Origin: a virus
DNA length: 20,534 nt
IMG/VR virus record: IMGVR_UViG_3300042868_001058
Coordinates: 1-20,534 of that record
Strand: one strand, 5' to 3'
This document shows, one piece after another, positions 1-7,036 of this stretch (position 1 is the stretch's first letter; each line of letters begins with the position of its first letter). The translations under genes and the position numbers were made by a program. Below the pieces are notes generated by a model. That model searched no databases. It was not told the DNA's origin and was given only the letters and a program-made list of their open reading frames with translations.

Positions 1-1
1 C

Positions 2-172
2 CATGTCGAGGAAGTGAAGCGTCTTCAAATCTTGTTGAACAGGACGCGGGAAGAAGTAGCCCGTGACTACGTTACGCGGGCCGACATGCACACCGACATG
101 AACCGGGTCATCTCGCGGCTGGACAACCTCGACAAGAAAATCGACGAACTGATGCGGAGCCTTGCCAAATGA
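2..172 (+). CDS. Coiled-coil small phage protein, 5' end outside the window
   Basis: An open frame enters from the left edge and ends at TGA 170-172, leaving 56 residues. The visible part is highly charged and heptad-like, with a tract around TREEVARDYVTRADMH and a C-terminal helix rich in Asp, Lys and Leu (ISRLDNLDKKIDELM). No membrane segment lies in this part; one could lie upstream. The stop overlaps the next start as ATGA at 169-172, so translation of the lipoprotein gene is probably coupled. Short coiled-coil proteins of this style are common near phage lysis genes, but I do not recognise a defined function. The missing N terminus could make it a tethered coiled coil. Confidence 0.7.
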   Translation, partial: HVEEVKRLQILLNRTREEVARDYVTRADMHTDMNRVISRLDNLDKKIDELMRSLAK

Positions 173-384
173 GACTAGCACTCGTCCTCTTGGTTGCTGG
201 CTGTGGCCCTGTTAGTGTGTCGTCGGTGGCCTACACGACGGCCTGCCCAGAGGGGGACCGCCAGTGCGAAATCAGACAGAACGCAGAGACGCTCTACTAC
301 ATGAGCCATGTGGACGCGGCCAACGCTCTGATGTGCAGCGGAGACGCACGGGATACTATGGGGGCGCTCTGCTCTGTCTACTGA
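169..384 (+). CDS. Small lipoprotein (putative outer-membrane lipoprotein)
   Basis: The product is 71 aa. It begins MRLALVLLVAGC, a very short n-region and hydrophobic stretch ending in the lipobox VAGC with Cys12 as the predicted lipidated residue. The mature part (about 60 aa) has four more cysteines, so disulphides in the periplasm are possible. The start is the ATG of an ATGA overlap with the preceding gene. The last 52 bases overlap the preferred start of the next exported protein. A small lipoprotein close to an endolysin suggests an o-spanin. Against that, it lacks the Pro-rich linker usual for o-spanins, and the signal peptide is unusually short. Its role is unassigned. Confidence 0.6.
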   Translation: MRLALVLLVAGCGPVSVSSVAYTTACPEGDRQCEIRQNAETLYYMSHVDAANALMCSGDARDTMGALCSVY

Positions 385-1046
385 CAGCCACCGCCAACGC
401 CCAAGTCACTGGCGATCTGAACACCAACAGCGGCAACACCAACTCCACCATCGACAGCAATAACGTCTCCACCAGCGAAACGCGGAACTATAACGGTTCC
501 GGCTCTGCCCCGTTCTCGACGCCAGTGCCGACAGCAGCCGCTCCGACAGTCATGGGCGGCGGCGGTAACGACTCCTGCCTGATCCCGACGCAACAGGCTT
601 TCCAGATCAGTATCTTTGGCAAGGCTGAGGGAAGCATGGAGCAAGACCCTGAGTGCAACCGTCGAAAAGACGCTCGTCTACTCGGTACGCCGCAGGAGCA
701 AGGCGGTCTTGGTCTGCAAGTCAGCGGCATTTCAGTCATGTGCGACAACCCGGACATATTCAAAGCTATGGCTTTAGCATCGACGCCCTGTCCGATCTAC
801 AGCATTGAGTCAGGCAAGTTGCTGGTAGGCCGCGAGGGCTACATGGCTATGCGTGACAATCCGCATATTTATGTGGTAGGATACGCCCAAGACACGCCCT
901 TTTGGGACACATTCCTTCGCATGGGAGAGGAGCTGCCCGATGTTCTGCCTCAAGAAAACAGCGGCCCTACTTTGTCTGAGCGTTTCCGCCGCTCACGCCG
1001 AGCCAACGATGAACAACCTTCAGGGGTCGGCCCAGACAATCCTTGA
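333..1046 (+). CDS. Exported Asn/Thr/Ser-rich protein with four cysteines, unknown function
   Basis: This product is 237 aa if started at GTG 333. The frame is also open from GTG 264, which has a G-rich stretch upstream. I prefer 333 because it gives a good Sec signal peptide: a basic start QRRR, a hydrophobic stretch GGALLCLLTATA and the cleavage site ANA before Gln. Next comes a region rich in Asn, Thr and Ser (VTGDLNTNSGNTNSTIDSNN), then a Pro/Ala/Gly linker, then a domain with four cysteines (near DSCLIP, DPEC, VMCD and TPCP) that could form two disulphides. The tail is Arg-rich. The last 107 bases overlap the next exported gene in another frame. The N-terminal repeats recall adhesive or amyloid-like secreted proteins, but no family can be named. 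Confidence 0.68.
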   Translation: MQRRRTGYYGGALLCLLTATANAQVTGDLNTNSGNTNSTIDSNNVSTSETRNYNGSGSAPFSTPVPTAAAPTVMGGGGNDSCLIPTQQAFQISIFGKAEGSMEQDPECNRRKDARLLGTPQEQGGLGLQVSGISVMCDNPDIFKAMALASTPCPIYSIESGKLLVGREGYMAMRDNPHIYVVGYAQDTPFWDTFLRMGEELPDVLPQENSGPTLSERFRRSRRANDEQPSGVGPDNP

Positions 1047-1689
1047 CCAGCTCGCAGCGGCGCAAGACCTGTCGGTCGGCGCGGTCTACAGCGCGGGGCA
1101 GGGTGATATCCTTGCTCCCGGTGTCATGCAGGATGCTGCTATCACTGAGCAAATGCGCCTCGACTACAACTCTGACTTACAGGGGGTAATCGACGCGACC
1201 TACTATAACGCCGAAATGCTGTTTCAGGATCAACACGAAGCAGCGATGGCAAATCTGGATACGGCTGTCGATAACCTCGTTGCCGCAACTGCGGTTTTGA
1301 TGGAGGTGCAGGTGGTCGCCAACATGGCGGCTAATGCTGACACTGTAACTGAGCAGCTTGCCGTGCAAGCCGTCCTGACCAACAACGACATGTCGATCAG
1401 CGCCGCCGATGTCAGCAACTACAACACTGCTCTCGGCGCTGTGCAATCCTACGCCCGCGACGCTGGTGCCTTCTTGGCTGCCTCGCGCAATGCCAGCATG
1501 ACCAGCACTGTCGATGCCTATGCTGCTAACACCAGCACCAGCTTGTATGGCGCTACCGTTGCTTACTCTGCCACGGCTGACATCATCAACATCAGCGCAG
1601 GCAACGCCTTCGGGTTGGGCTTTCAAGGCTTCCTTGGCAACAACGTAGTCACGTTGTCTGAAGTCTACGCCGCAGGCTACGGCTCGTGA
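940..1689 (+). CDS. Exported Ala-rich protein, unknown function
   Basis: The product is 249 aa. A strong ribosome site (GAGGAG, about 7 bases upstream) supports ATG 940. The N terminus MFCLKKTAALLCLSVSAAHA is a classic Sec signal peptide with AHA before the cut. The mature protein has no cysteine. It is rich in Ala, Asn, Thr and Val and looks mostly helical through about residue 210, ending in a Gly-rich stretch (NAFGLGFQGFLGNN). It starts inside the end of the preceding exported gene. Its stop overlaps the next start as GTGA at 1686-1689. I do not recognise a domain. Its neighbours suggest a periplasmic or outer-membrane role, perhaps during lysis. Confidence 0.78.
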   Translation: MFCLKKTAALLCLSVSAAHAEPTMNNLQGSAQTILDQLAAAQDLSVGAVYSAGQGDILAPGVMQDAAITEQMRLDYNSDLQGVIDATYYNAEMLFQDQHEAAMANLDTAVDNLVAATAVLMEVQVVANMAANADTVTEQLAVQAVLTNNDMSISAADVSNYNTALGAVQSYARDAGAFLAASRNASMTSTVDAYAANTSTSLYGATVAYSATADIINISAGNAFGLGFQGFLGNNVVTLSEVYAAGYGS

Positions 1690-2117
1690 GCGAAGAAGCT
1701 GAAACCACTGGCCTGAAAATTGCGGGCTTTGACATTAAGGGATGGTGGTTCGCTGCCGCCGTTCCTGTCTTGTCTGGTATCAGCGGCACGATCTACTACG
1801 GCTACGATGTCGTAAACAGGTTCTGGGGCGTCGAGGAAAGCGTTGCAGAAGTTCTGGATGTAGTCAGCCGAGTGCAAACTCTTGAGCAGGCGATCCAAGA
1901 CAATGACGTGCGCGGCCTCGCTCCCAAACTGTCGGCAATCTCGACCCAGATGGCAAGCATCTTGGAGCAGCAGAAAGAGCTGATGGACCTGCGGTCGATG
2001 GTCGAAAAGTCAGACAGCGTGACCAGCGGCATCGAAGGCAAGCTGGAAAAATATGACGCTGAGATTGAAGACCTGTGGAAAGCTATGGACGACCTGATAA
2101 GGAACCCGATGCAATGA
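1686..2117 (+). CDS. One-TM coiled-coil protein, i-spanin-like
   Basis: The product is 143 aa and starts at GTG 1686, overlapping the previous stop (GTGA). A short N-terminal cytoplasmic part is followed by one membrane segment at about residues 19-40 (WWFAAAVPVLSGISGTIYYG). Residues 50-137 form a charged coiled coil ending LEKYDAEIEDLWKAMDDLI. This layout, an N-terminal anchor plus a long periplasmic coil, is that of inner-membrane spanins (Rz-type). The lysis-type context agrees, but sequence homology to Rz is not evident to me. The alternative is a structural membrane coiled coil of the exported-protein cassette. Confidence 0.62.
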   Translation: MSEEAETTGLKIAGFDIKGWWFAAAVPVLSGISGTIYYGYDVVNRFWGVEESVAEVLDVVSRVQTLEQAIQDNDVRGLAPKLSAISTQMASILEQQKELMDLRSMVEKSDSVTSGIEGKLEKYDAEIEDLWKAMDDLIRNPMQ

Positions 2118-2305
2118 AGACGGAATACCTGATCTGGGCTGGCTTCGCCGCTATCGTCGCCGTGACTTTCTATCTGTCCGGCGACGGATTTTATCGCTAT
2201 CCATGCCAAGACCCAGCCAACTGGGCTGCCTTGGAATGTACGCCGCCGATTTGCCTGCGCACTGGCATGTGCGCCACTGACTTGACTGGAGGAGCGACAC
2301 AATGA
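2114..2305 (+). CDS. Small membrane protein with Cys-rich periplasmic tail
   Basis: The product is 63 aa, starting at the ATG of an ATGA overlap (2114-2117). An in-frame ATG at 2075 would add 13 charged residues and overlap the upstream gene more, so I reject it. Residues 5-21 form one membrane helix (YLIWAGFAAIVAVTFYL). The tail has four cysteines in the order YPCQDPANW, LEC, PPIC, GMC, which would sit in the periplasm and could be disulphide bonded. From memory, short phage proteins with a YPCQDP-type motif are widespread, but I cannot verify this and no function is known to me. The next gene overlaps it by ATGA. Confidence 0.65.
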   Translation: MKTEYLIWAGFAAIVAVTFYLSGDGFYRYPCQDPANWAALECTPPICLRTGMCATDLTGGATQ

Positions 2306-2583
2306 ACAGCCACGACCCAGACGTGATGGAAGCCAAGCTGCGCTACTTTATCGGCGTCGCCCTGACTGTGATCCTTGGCGGCACGATCTTCGTGATCCTC
2401 TACAGCTTGGTCTTTGTGACTCAGCCTCTCGGGGAGTCCAGCGAGAACGACCGCAAGTTCTTCGAGCTGCTGACCCCCATTGCCAGCTTTATCGTCGGCG
2501 CTCTTGGGGGCGTGATGGCAGCGGGCAACAACCGCAACAAAGGCGGCAATGACGAGCCGCCGACACAGGAGCATGTCGAATGA
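2302..2583 (+). CDS. Two-TM holin-like membrane protein
   Basis: The product is 93 aa. It has two hydrophobic segments, about residues 15-39 (YFIGVALTVILGGTIFVILY) and 56-74 (LLTPIASFIVGALGGVMAAG). The C-terminal tail is hydrophilic, rich in Asn, Gly and acidic residues. Size, two-helix layout and the endolysin two genes downstream fit a class II holin, which would form inner-membrane lesions to release the endolysin. The family is not identified by sequence, so the call rests on topology and context. It overlaps both neighbours by ATGA (2302-2305, 2580-2583). Confidence 0.6.
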   Translation: MNSHDPDVMEAKLRYFIGVALTVILGGTIFVILYSLVFVTQPLGESSENDRKFFELLTPIASFIVGALGGVMAAGNNRNKGGNDEPPTQEHVE

Positions 2584-2783
2584 TCGGACGCATGGTTGGG
2601 ATGCTTGTTGGCCGCAAGCTGAAAGAGAAGGCCGTGGACGCCGTTCTGGACAAGGTAAATCTGCCTGATCCAGTCGAAAACGCGATTAAAATCGCTGCCA
2701 CTGGAAACGTAGGCGACCTTATCGGCGGCGACGCCAAAGAGGAATTTGTGAAAGCCGTAGTCAAAAAGGTGAAGAAGAAATGA
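2580..2783 (+). CDS. Small basic protein, unknown
   Basis: The product is 67 aa. It starts MIGRMVGMLVGRKLKEKAVD and ends with the strongly basic tail FVKAVVKKVKKK. The N terminus could form an amphipathic helix, so peripheral membrane binding is possible, but there is no clear transmembrane segment. It is held between the holin-like gene and the endolysin by ATGA overlaps at both ends, which argues that it is expressed and belongs to the same unit. No domain is recognised. A lysis accessory role is only inference from position. Confidence 0.55.
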   Translation: MIGRMVGMLVGRKLKEKAVDAVLDKVNLPDPVENAIKIAATGNVGDLIGGDAKEEFVKAVVKKVKKK

Positions 2784-3628
2784 GCTTGCTGACTGAGGCC
2801 CAACTGGCTGCGATGATCCCGACCAACAAAGAGATCAAGGCTTGGTGCGAGGAACTGAACAAGGCGCTGCCTAAATACGACATCACCACAGATCAGCGCA
2901 TCGCTGGCTTCATCAGTCAGTGCGCGCATGAGTCAATGGACTTCAACGCTCTGTCCGAGAACCTGAACTACCGCGAAGAAACGCTGAACAAGGTCTTTCC
3001 TCGCTACTTCGGCCCCGGCAAACGCAACGCCGCCGAGTACGCCCGCAATCCTGAAAAGATCGCCAACTACGTCTACATGGACGAGTTTCGCACCTCGAAG
3101 CTAGGCAACGTGCAGCCCGGTGACGGCTGGCGCTTCCGTGGCCGTGGCCTGAAGCAACTGACTGGGCGGGACAACTACACCCGCTTTGCCAAAGACTACA
3201 ACATGACTGCGGAGCAGGCAGCAGAGTGGCTGGAAACCAAAGAAGGCGCTTTGGCCTCGGCTTTGTGGTTCTGGAACACCAACAAGCTGAACGCCATCGC
3301 AGACACTGGCAACGTGGCCGCGCTGACCAAGAAGATCAACGGCGGCGACATTGGTTTGGCTGACCGTCAGGCGCGCTATACGAAAGCTATGGCTGCCTTG
3401 GGCGGCAAGATCGACGCTGCCGCACCTGTGACTACGGCTGTCTCTGAGACGCTGCGCCGTGGCTCGAAGGGCGAAGCAGTCAAGAAAATGCAGGCAAAAT
3501 TGGGCCTCTCTGCGGACGGCGATTTCGGTCCCGGCACTGAAGCGGCGCTGAAAAAGTGGCAGTCAGCAAATGGTTTGACTGCTGATGGTGTAGCTGGACC
3601 TAAGACGTTGGCTAAACTGCTCGCCTGA
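2780..3628 (+). CDS. Endolysin: GH19 lysozyme/chitinase-like domain plus peptidoglycan-binding domain
   Basis: The product is 282 aa. Residues 1-205 match the glycoside hydrolase 19 fold used by many phage endolysins: the AHES motif gives the probable catalytic Glu51, with Glu60 (LSENLNY) a likely second acidic residue, followed by WRFRGRGLKQLTGRDNY and ALWFWNTNKLN. Residues 226-281 are a PG_binding_1 domain (LRRGSKGEAVKKMQAKLGL, DGDFGPGT, DGVAGPKTLAKLL). It should cut the glycan strands of peptidoglycan at lysis. There is no signal peptide, so release would need the nearby holin. It starts by an ATGA overlap and closes the envelope and lysis block. Confidence 0.93.
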   Translation: MSLLTEAQLAAMIPTNKEIKAWCEELNKALPKYDITTDQRIAGFISQCAHESMDFNALSENLNYREETLNKVFPRYFGPGKRNAAEYARNPEKIANYVYMDEFRTSKLGNVQPGDGWRFRGRGLKQLTGRDNYTRFAKDYNMTAEQAAEWLETKEGALASALWFWNTNKLNAIADTGNVAALTKKINGGDIGLADRQARYTKAMAALGGKIDAAAPVTTAVSETLRRGSKGEAVKKMQAKLGLSADGDFGPGTEAALKKWQSANGLTADGVAGPKTLAKLLA

Positions 3629-3658
3629 TGTATTCTGCCCGCAACAGGGAGCCACACC

Positions 3659-5176
3659 ATGCCGCTTATTCCCATCGACCTGAAACCCGGTGTCTACAAA
3701 AACGGAACAGCCTACAGCGGGAAACTGCGGTGGGCTGACTCCAATTTGGTGCGCTGGAAGGACGGCGCTATCCGAGTCATCGGTGGCTGGGAGCAACGGG
3801 AAACCTCCACTGGCGCGAATATCGCTGCGCTCTTTGCCAATGCTGCGACAGAGGCACCTCGCAACATCATCACTTGGACAGACAATCTAGGCACCAACCA
3901 TATTGTCGTCGGTACTAACCTCAAACTGTACCACATCGACAGCAGCGGCAGCGTGGACAACATTACCCCAGCCGGGTTTACTGGCGGGTCGAAAGACTCT
4001 GGTCTTGACGTAGGCTACGGCACCTACGCCTACGGCAACGCAGCTTACGGTACTCCGCGCACTGCTGAAGGCGCGTTGCCTACACCAGTCCCATCATGGG
4101 ACTTTGCGCTCTGGGGCGAGAACCTTTTGGCTCAATTCAGGGGCGACGGCGACCTCTACGAGTGGGTTCCCGGCGATCCTGCTGCGGTAGCTATCGCCAC
4201 TGCTCCAGAAGGTATGCAGGATATCATCGTCACCGACGAGCGGATTGTTCTTGGGATCGGCGGCACAGGTACTCCGCGCATCGTTCAGTGGTCTGCGTCT
4301 GAAGACAACACTGACTGGACGGCCTCGGCCACCAATCAGGCAGGCTCGCTGACTTTGGCTGGCGTCGGCCCTCTGCTTGCAGTCACGCAGATTATGAACG
4401 AGATTCTGATCCTCGGGCAGAACGAAGTCTACGCAGGGCGATATCTTGGCCCGCCCTACGTCTACGGCTTTGACCGGGTTGGTGACAACAACGGTCTGCT
4501 TTCTGCAAACAGCCTGATTACGACTGCGCGCTTCGCTATGTGGGCGGCAGAGCGGAACTTCTGGCTCTACGACGGCTCGCTCAAAAAGCTGGAGTCGGAT
4601 GTCATCGACTTCTTCTACGACGACATCAGCGACACCGAATTTAGTAAGACCTACGGCTTCACGGTGCGCGATTTCAACGAAGTCTGGTGGCTCTACCAAT
4701 CCAAGAGCAGCACGACGACGGAGCCTGACTCCTACGTCTGCTATGACTACACGCTGAACCACTGGACCAAAGGTAAACTGAACCGCACGGTCGGCGCTGA
4801 TAAGGCGGCGACATCGACGCCGTTGATGGTTTCGCCGTCTGGTCTGATCTACAATCACGAACTTGCGCACGTTGGTATCGTTGACGGCGACGCTCCGTAT
4901 TGCGAGACTGGTCCCATCGAACTCGGCCAAGGCGACCAGCAAGCCTACCTCGACTACCTCTACCCTGACGAGGCAGTGGCTGGGCAGGTCAATCTGACGA
5001 TCAAGACCAAAGACATGCCGAACTTGACTGAGCTGACTTTTGGCCCGTACACCATCAGCAGCCCAACCCCAGTCAGGGCGCGTGGTCGCCAGTTCGCTCT
5101 GCGCTTTGAAGGCCGCGCCGCTGGCTGGAAGATCGGCCTGATGCGGGCGAATGTGAAAGCTGGGGGTCTTCGTTGA
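3659..5176 (+). CDS. Tail nozzle/tail-tube-like virion protein
   Basis: The product is 505 aa. It follows a 30-base gap holding a good ribosome site (AGGGAG, 3647-3652). The N terminus, MPLIPIDLKPGVYKNGTAYS followed by RWADSNLVRW and GGWEQ, is typical of a family found in short-tailed phages. The rest is rich in beta strands with repeated Trp, Tyr and Gly motifs (IVQWSASEDNTDW, NEVWWLYQS, HWTKGKL), suggesting a propeller like P22 gp10 or T7 gp12. Such proteins form the lower tail through which DNA leaves. The assignment to nozzle is inference from sequence style and from the tail fibre gene that follows by a TTGA overlap. Confidence 0.75.
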   Translation: MPLIPIDLKPGVYKNGTAYSGKLRWADSNLVRWKDGAIRVIGGWEQRETSTGANIAALFANAATEAPRNIITWTDNLGTNHIVVGTNLKLYHIDSSGSVDNITPAGFTGGSKDSGLDVGYGTYAYGNAAYGTPRTAEGALPTPVPSWDFALWGENLLAQFRGDGDLYEWVPGDPAAVAIATAPEGMQDIIVTDERIVLGIGGTGTPRIVQWSASEDNTDWTASATNQAGSLTLAGVGPLLAVTQIMNEILILGQNEVYAGRYLGPPYVYGFDRVGDNNGLLSANSLITTARFAMWAAERNFWLYDGSLKKLESDVIDFFYDDISDTEFSKTYGFTVRDFNEVWWLYQSKSSTTTEPDSYVCYDYTLNHWTKGKLNRTVGADKAATSTPLMVSPSGLIYNHELAHVGIVDGDAPYCETGPIELGQGDQQAYLDYLYPDEAVAGQVNLTIKTKDMPNLTELTFGPYTISSPTPVRARGRQFALRFEGRAAGWKIGLMRANVKAGGLR

Positions 5177-5862
5177 AGCGCGGTTTTATCGTACCTGTCC
5201 CTACAAGTCAGAACCTGACGCGCTGGGCGACAGACGTTCACAACTATCTACGCGACTTCGACAACAAGGTTGTTGAGCCGCAGACCGTTCTGATGCAGCA
5301 CCAGATCGGCGGAGAGAAGGCCACGGTGGACGGGCTGCTTATGTGGGATGCAGTCAACGGCTATCCAGTCGTGTCTGAGGGCGGGGTCTGGCACCAGCTC
5401 ACTATGGGCAACGGTCACGCCATTTTCGCTCAGGACAACAACATTACGGCTGCGGCGGCGAACACGGCTTACGCCATTCAGTTCGATACTCCGACCTTTG
5501 CCAACGACATCGCGCTCGACCCCATCAACACCACCCGAATCGTCTTTGGCGACGGCGGACTGTACCGCATTTCGTTCACTGCGCAGATCGCCAGCTCGTC
5601 AGGCAGCACCGTAAACTTCAGATTTTGGCCGCGCGTCAACGGCACCAACGTAACAGGCAGCACTATGGTTGCGAGTCTGCACAACAACGGCGCTACGATT
5701 GTTGTGTCGCGGGATTCGATCTTCCAGTTTGCGTCTGGAGATTACCTTGAAGCCATGTGGGCGACCGACAGCACCAACGGGTCGCTCCTAGCTCACTCCG
5801 CAACTGCTTACGCACCTGCCTCGCCGTCAGCTACGATGGCTATCAGCCGAGTGCAGCAATGA
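5173..5862 (+). CDS. Tail fibre/receptor-binding-like protein with C-terminal jelly-roll
   Basis: The product is 229 aa and starts at TTG 5173, overlapping the previous stop as TTGA. A GGGGG run lies about 8 bases upstream and no better start exists nearby. Residues 1-78 have a short coil (LTRWATDVHNYLRDFDNKV) and a small domain that may attach to the tail. Residues 80-229 are Thr, Asn, Ser and Ala rich beta sequence, with FGDGGLYRISFTAQIASSSG, NFRFWPRVNGTNV and FQFASGDYLEAMW. This pattern fits the C1q/TNF-like jelly-rolls common at fibre tips, which usually trimerise and touch the receptor. It is short for a fibre, so it may bind through an adaptor. Confidence 0.72.
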   Translation: MKRGFIVPVPTSQNLTRWATDVHNYLRDFDNKVVEPQTVLMQHQIGGEKATVDGLLMWDAVNGYPVVSEGGVWHQLTMGNGHAIFAQDNNITAAAANTAYAIQFDTPTFANDIALDPINTTRIVFGDGGLYRISFTAQIASSSGSTVNFRFWPRVNGTNVTGSTMVASLHNNGATIVVSRDSIFQFASGDYLEAMWATDSTNGSLLAHSATAYAPASPSATMAISRVQQ

Positions 5863-6251
5863 CGCTGACTGACTCCATCCGAGATATGCTCGACAAACTG
5901 GATCGTTTCCGGCCAGATTTGGAGGCTGCGATGGAGCATAACGGCGGCACTCACACCTTCGACGACCTGACTGCGATGGTCCTTCAGGGCCGTCTCAGAC
6001 TGTGGTCAACAGAGAAAAGCATCGCCCTGACTGAAATCATTGAGTATCCGCGTCAGAAGCACTATCATGTGTTTGCCGCAGGGGGCGATTTGGAAGACAT
6101 CGTGGCTACGATACCACAAGTCGAACAAGCTGCCCGCGACGCTGGTTGCTGCAAACTGACTATCTCAGGCCGACGTGGCTGGGTCAGAGCTTTAGCAGAA
6201 CATGGCTGGACTGAGCAGTTCACCACATGCGTCAGGAGTATAGAACCATGA
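5859..6251 (+). CDS. GNAT-fold-like phage protein
   Basis: The product is 130 aa, starting at the ATG of an ATGA overlap. The longer frame from 5757 is rejected because its extra N terminus lies inside the fibre gene. The order of elements resembles acetyltransferase-fold proteins seen among phage structural genes: LRLWSTEKSIALTEII, then an AAGGDLEDI segment, then AARDAGCCKLTISGRRGWVR and ALAEHGW. The usual acetyl-CoA loop (Q/RxxGxG/A) is not clear, so it may be structural rather than catalytic. Its place between tail and internal protein genes suggests a virion or assembly role. It overlaps the next gene by ATGA. Confidence 0.6.
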   Translation: MTLTDSIRDMLDKLDRFRPDLEAAMEHNGGTHTFDDLTAMVLQGRLRLWSTEKSIALTEIIEYPRQKHYHVFAAGGDLEDIVATIPQVEQAARDAGCCKLTISGRRGWVRALAEHGWTEQFTTCVRSIEP

Positions 6252-7033
6252 GCCTCGGCGGCAAAACGACAGAGACCCAGAGCATCGACCCTGACTTGAA
6301 GGCAGCGGCGCTTGCGAACATGCAGATGGCGCAGCGCGTCGGCCAACTCGGCTTTACGCCGTATAAGGGCGCGACTGTTGCTGGTATGCAGCCCGCGCAG
6401 ATTGCTGCGGCGCAGAATTTGAACACCGGGCTTGAAGCCTTCGGCCTTGGCGGCTCTCCGATTCCGGCTGCTGGAGACCTTAGCCCCTACGGCATCTACC
6501 AGCAGCAGCTCGCGCAGATGGCTCCGGGGCAGCGCGCCTTCATTGAGTCTATGTTTATCAATCCGGTGACTGGAGCAGCGCCCACAATGCAGTTTGGTTA
6601 TCAGCCGCCTGCACCGATGGCCCCGACAGCGCCAGCGGCTCCAGCAGCGCCCGTAGAGCGCAGCGGCGGTGGCGCGGAGCGCGCAGCGGCGATGGCTGCG
6701 GCATCCCGTGCTGCTGGTGGCGGCAACCGCAGCACAACTTCGTTGGCAACCCCGGCCAGCTACCTGCCGGGAGGCGTCAACACCCGCAACCCCGGCAGCC
6801 TCGCAAACCGCGTCGCCGCAGCAATGGCCCCGGCGCAAGGCGCACCTACAGCGGCCAACCGCCCAGTTGCCCGTGCTGTAGCTACAACCAACCCGTCTAA
6901 GGCTACGCTAGAGTCGATGGCGAAGGCAGCAGCAGCGAAAACGTCAGCCACAGCGTCGTCCAAAGGATCAGCTAAATCCTCGGACAAAGACAAAAATAGA
7001 ACTTCCGCGTCGCGCGGCAAATACGGGAAGTAA
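6248..7033 (+). CDS. Ala/Pro/Ser-rich probable virion protein
   Basis: The product is 261 aa from the ATG of the ATGA overlap at 6248, with AGGAG 6234-6238 upstream. The in-frame ATG at 6227 is less likely. Residues 15-115 are moderately conserved-looking (LANMQMAQRVGQLGFTPYKG, then GQRAFIESMFINPVTG). From about 125 it becomes low complexity, with Pro-Ala, Ser-Gly and Ala-rich runs, and ends in a basic tail (KDKNRTSASRGKYGK). It sits just before two probable internal virion proteins. No enzyme motif is seen. A structural or scaffold-like role inside the virion is inference from position and composition. Confidence 0.62.
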   Translation: MSLGGKTTETQSIDPDLKAAALANMQMAQRVGQLGFTPYKGATVAGMQPAQIAAAQNLNTGLEAFGLGGSPIPAAGDLSPYGIYQQQLAQMAPGQRAFIESMFINPVTGAAPTMQFGYQPPAPMAPTAPAAPAAPVERSGGGAERAAAMAAASRAAGGGNRSTTSLATPASYLPGGVNTRNPGSLANRVAAAMAPAQGAPTAANRPVARAVATTNPSKATLESMAKAAAAKTSATASSKGSAKSSDKDKNRTSASRGKYGK

Positions 7034-7036
7034 ATC

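Noticed and set aside
4094-4942. - strand open frame of 282 codons inside the nozzle-like gene
   Set aside because: It is an antisense shadow, biased to Arg and Val. The + strand gene has a good ribosome site and family-like sequence.
5757-5861. Upstream start for the GNAT-like gene
   Set aside because: The extra 34 residues lie wholly in the fibre gene and lack domain character. The ATGA overlap at 5859 fits the pattern of the neighbours.
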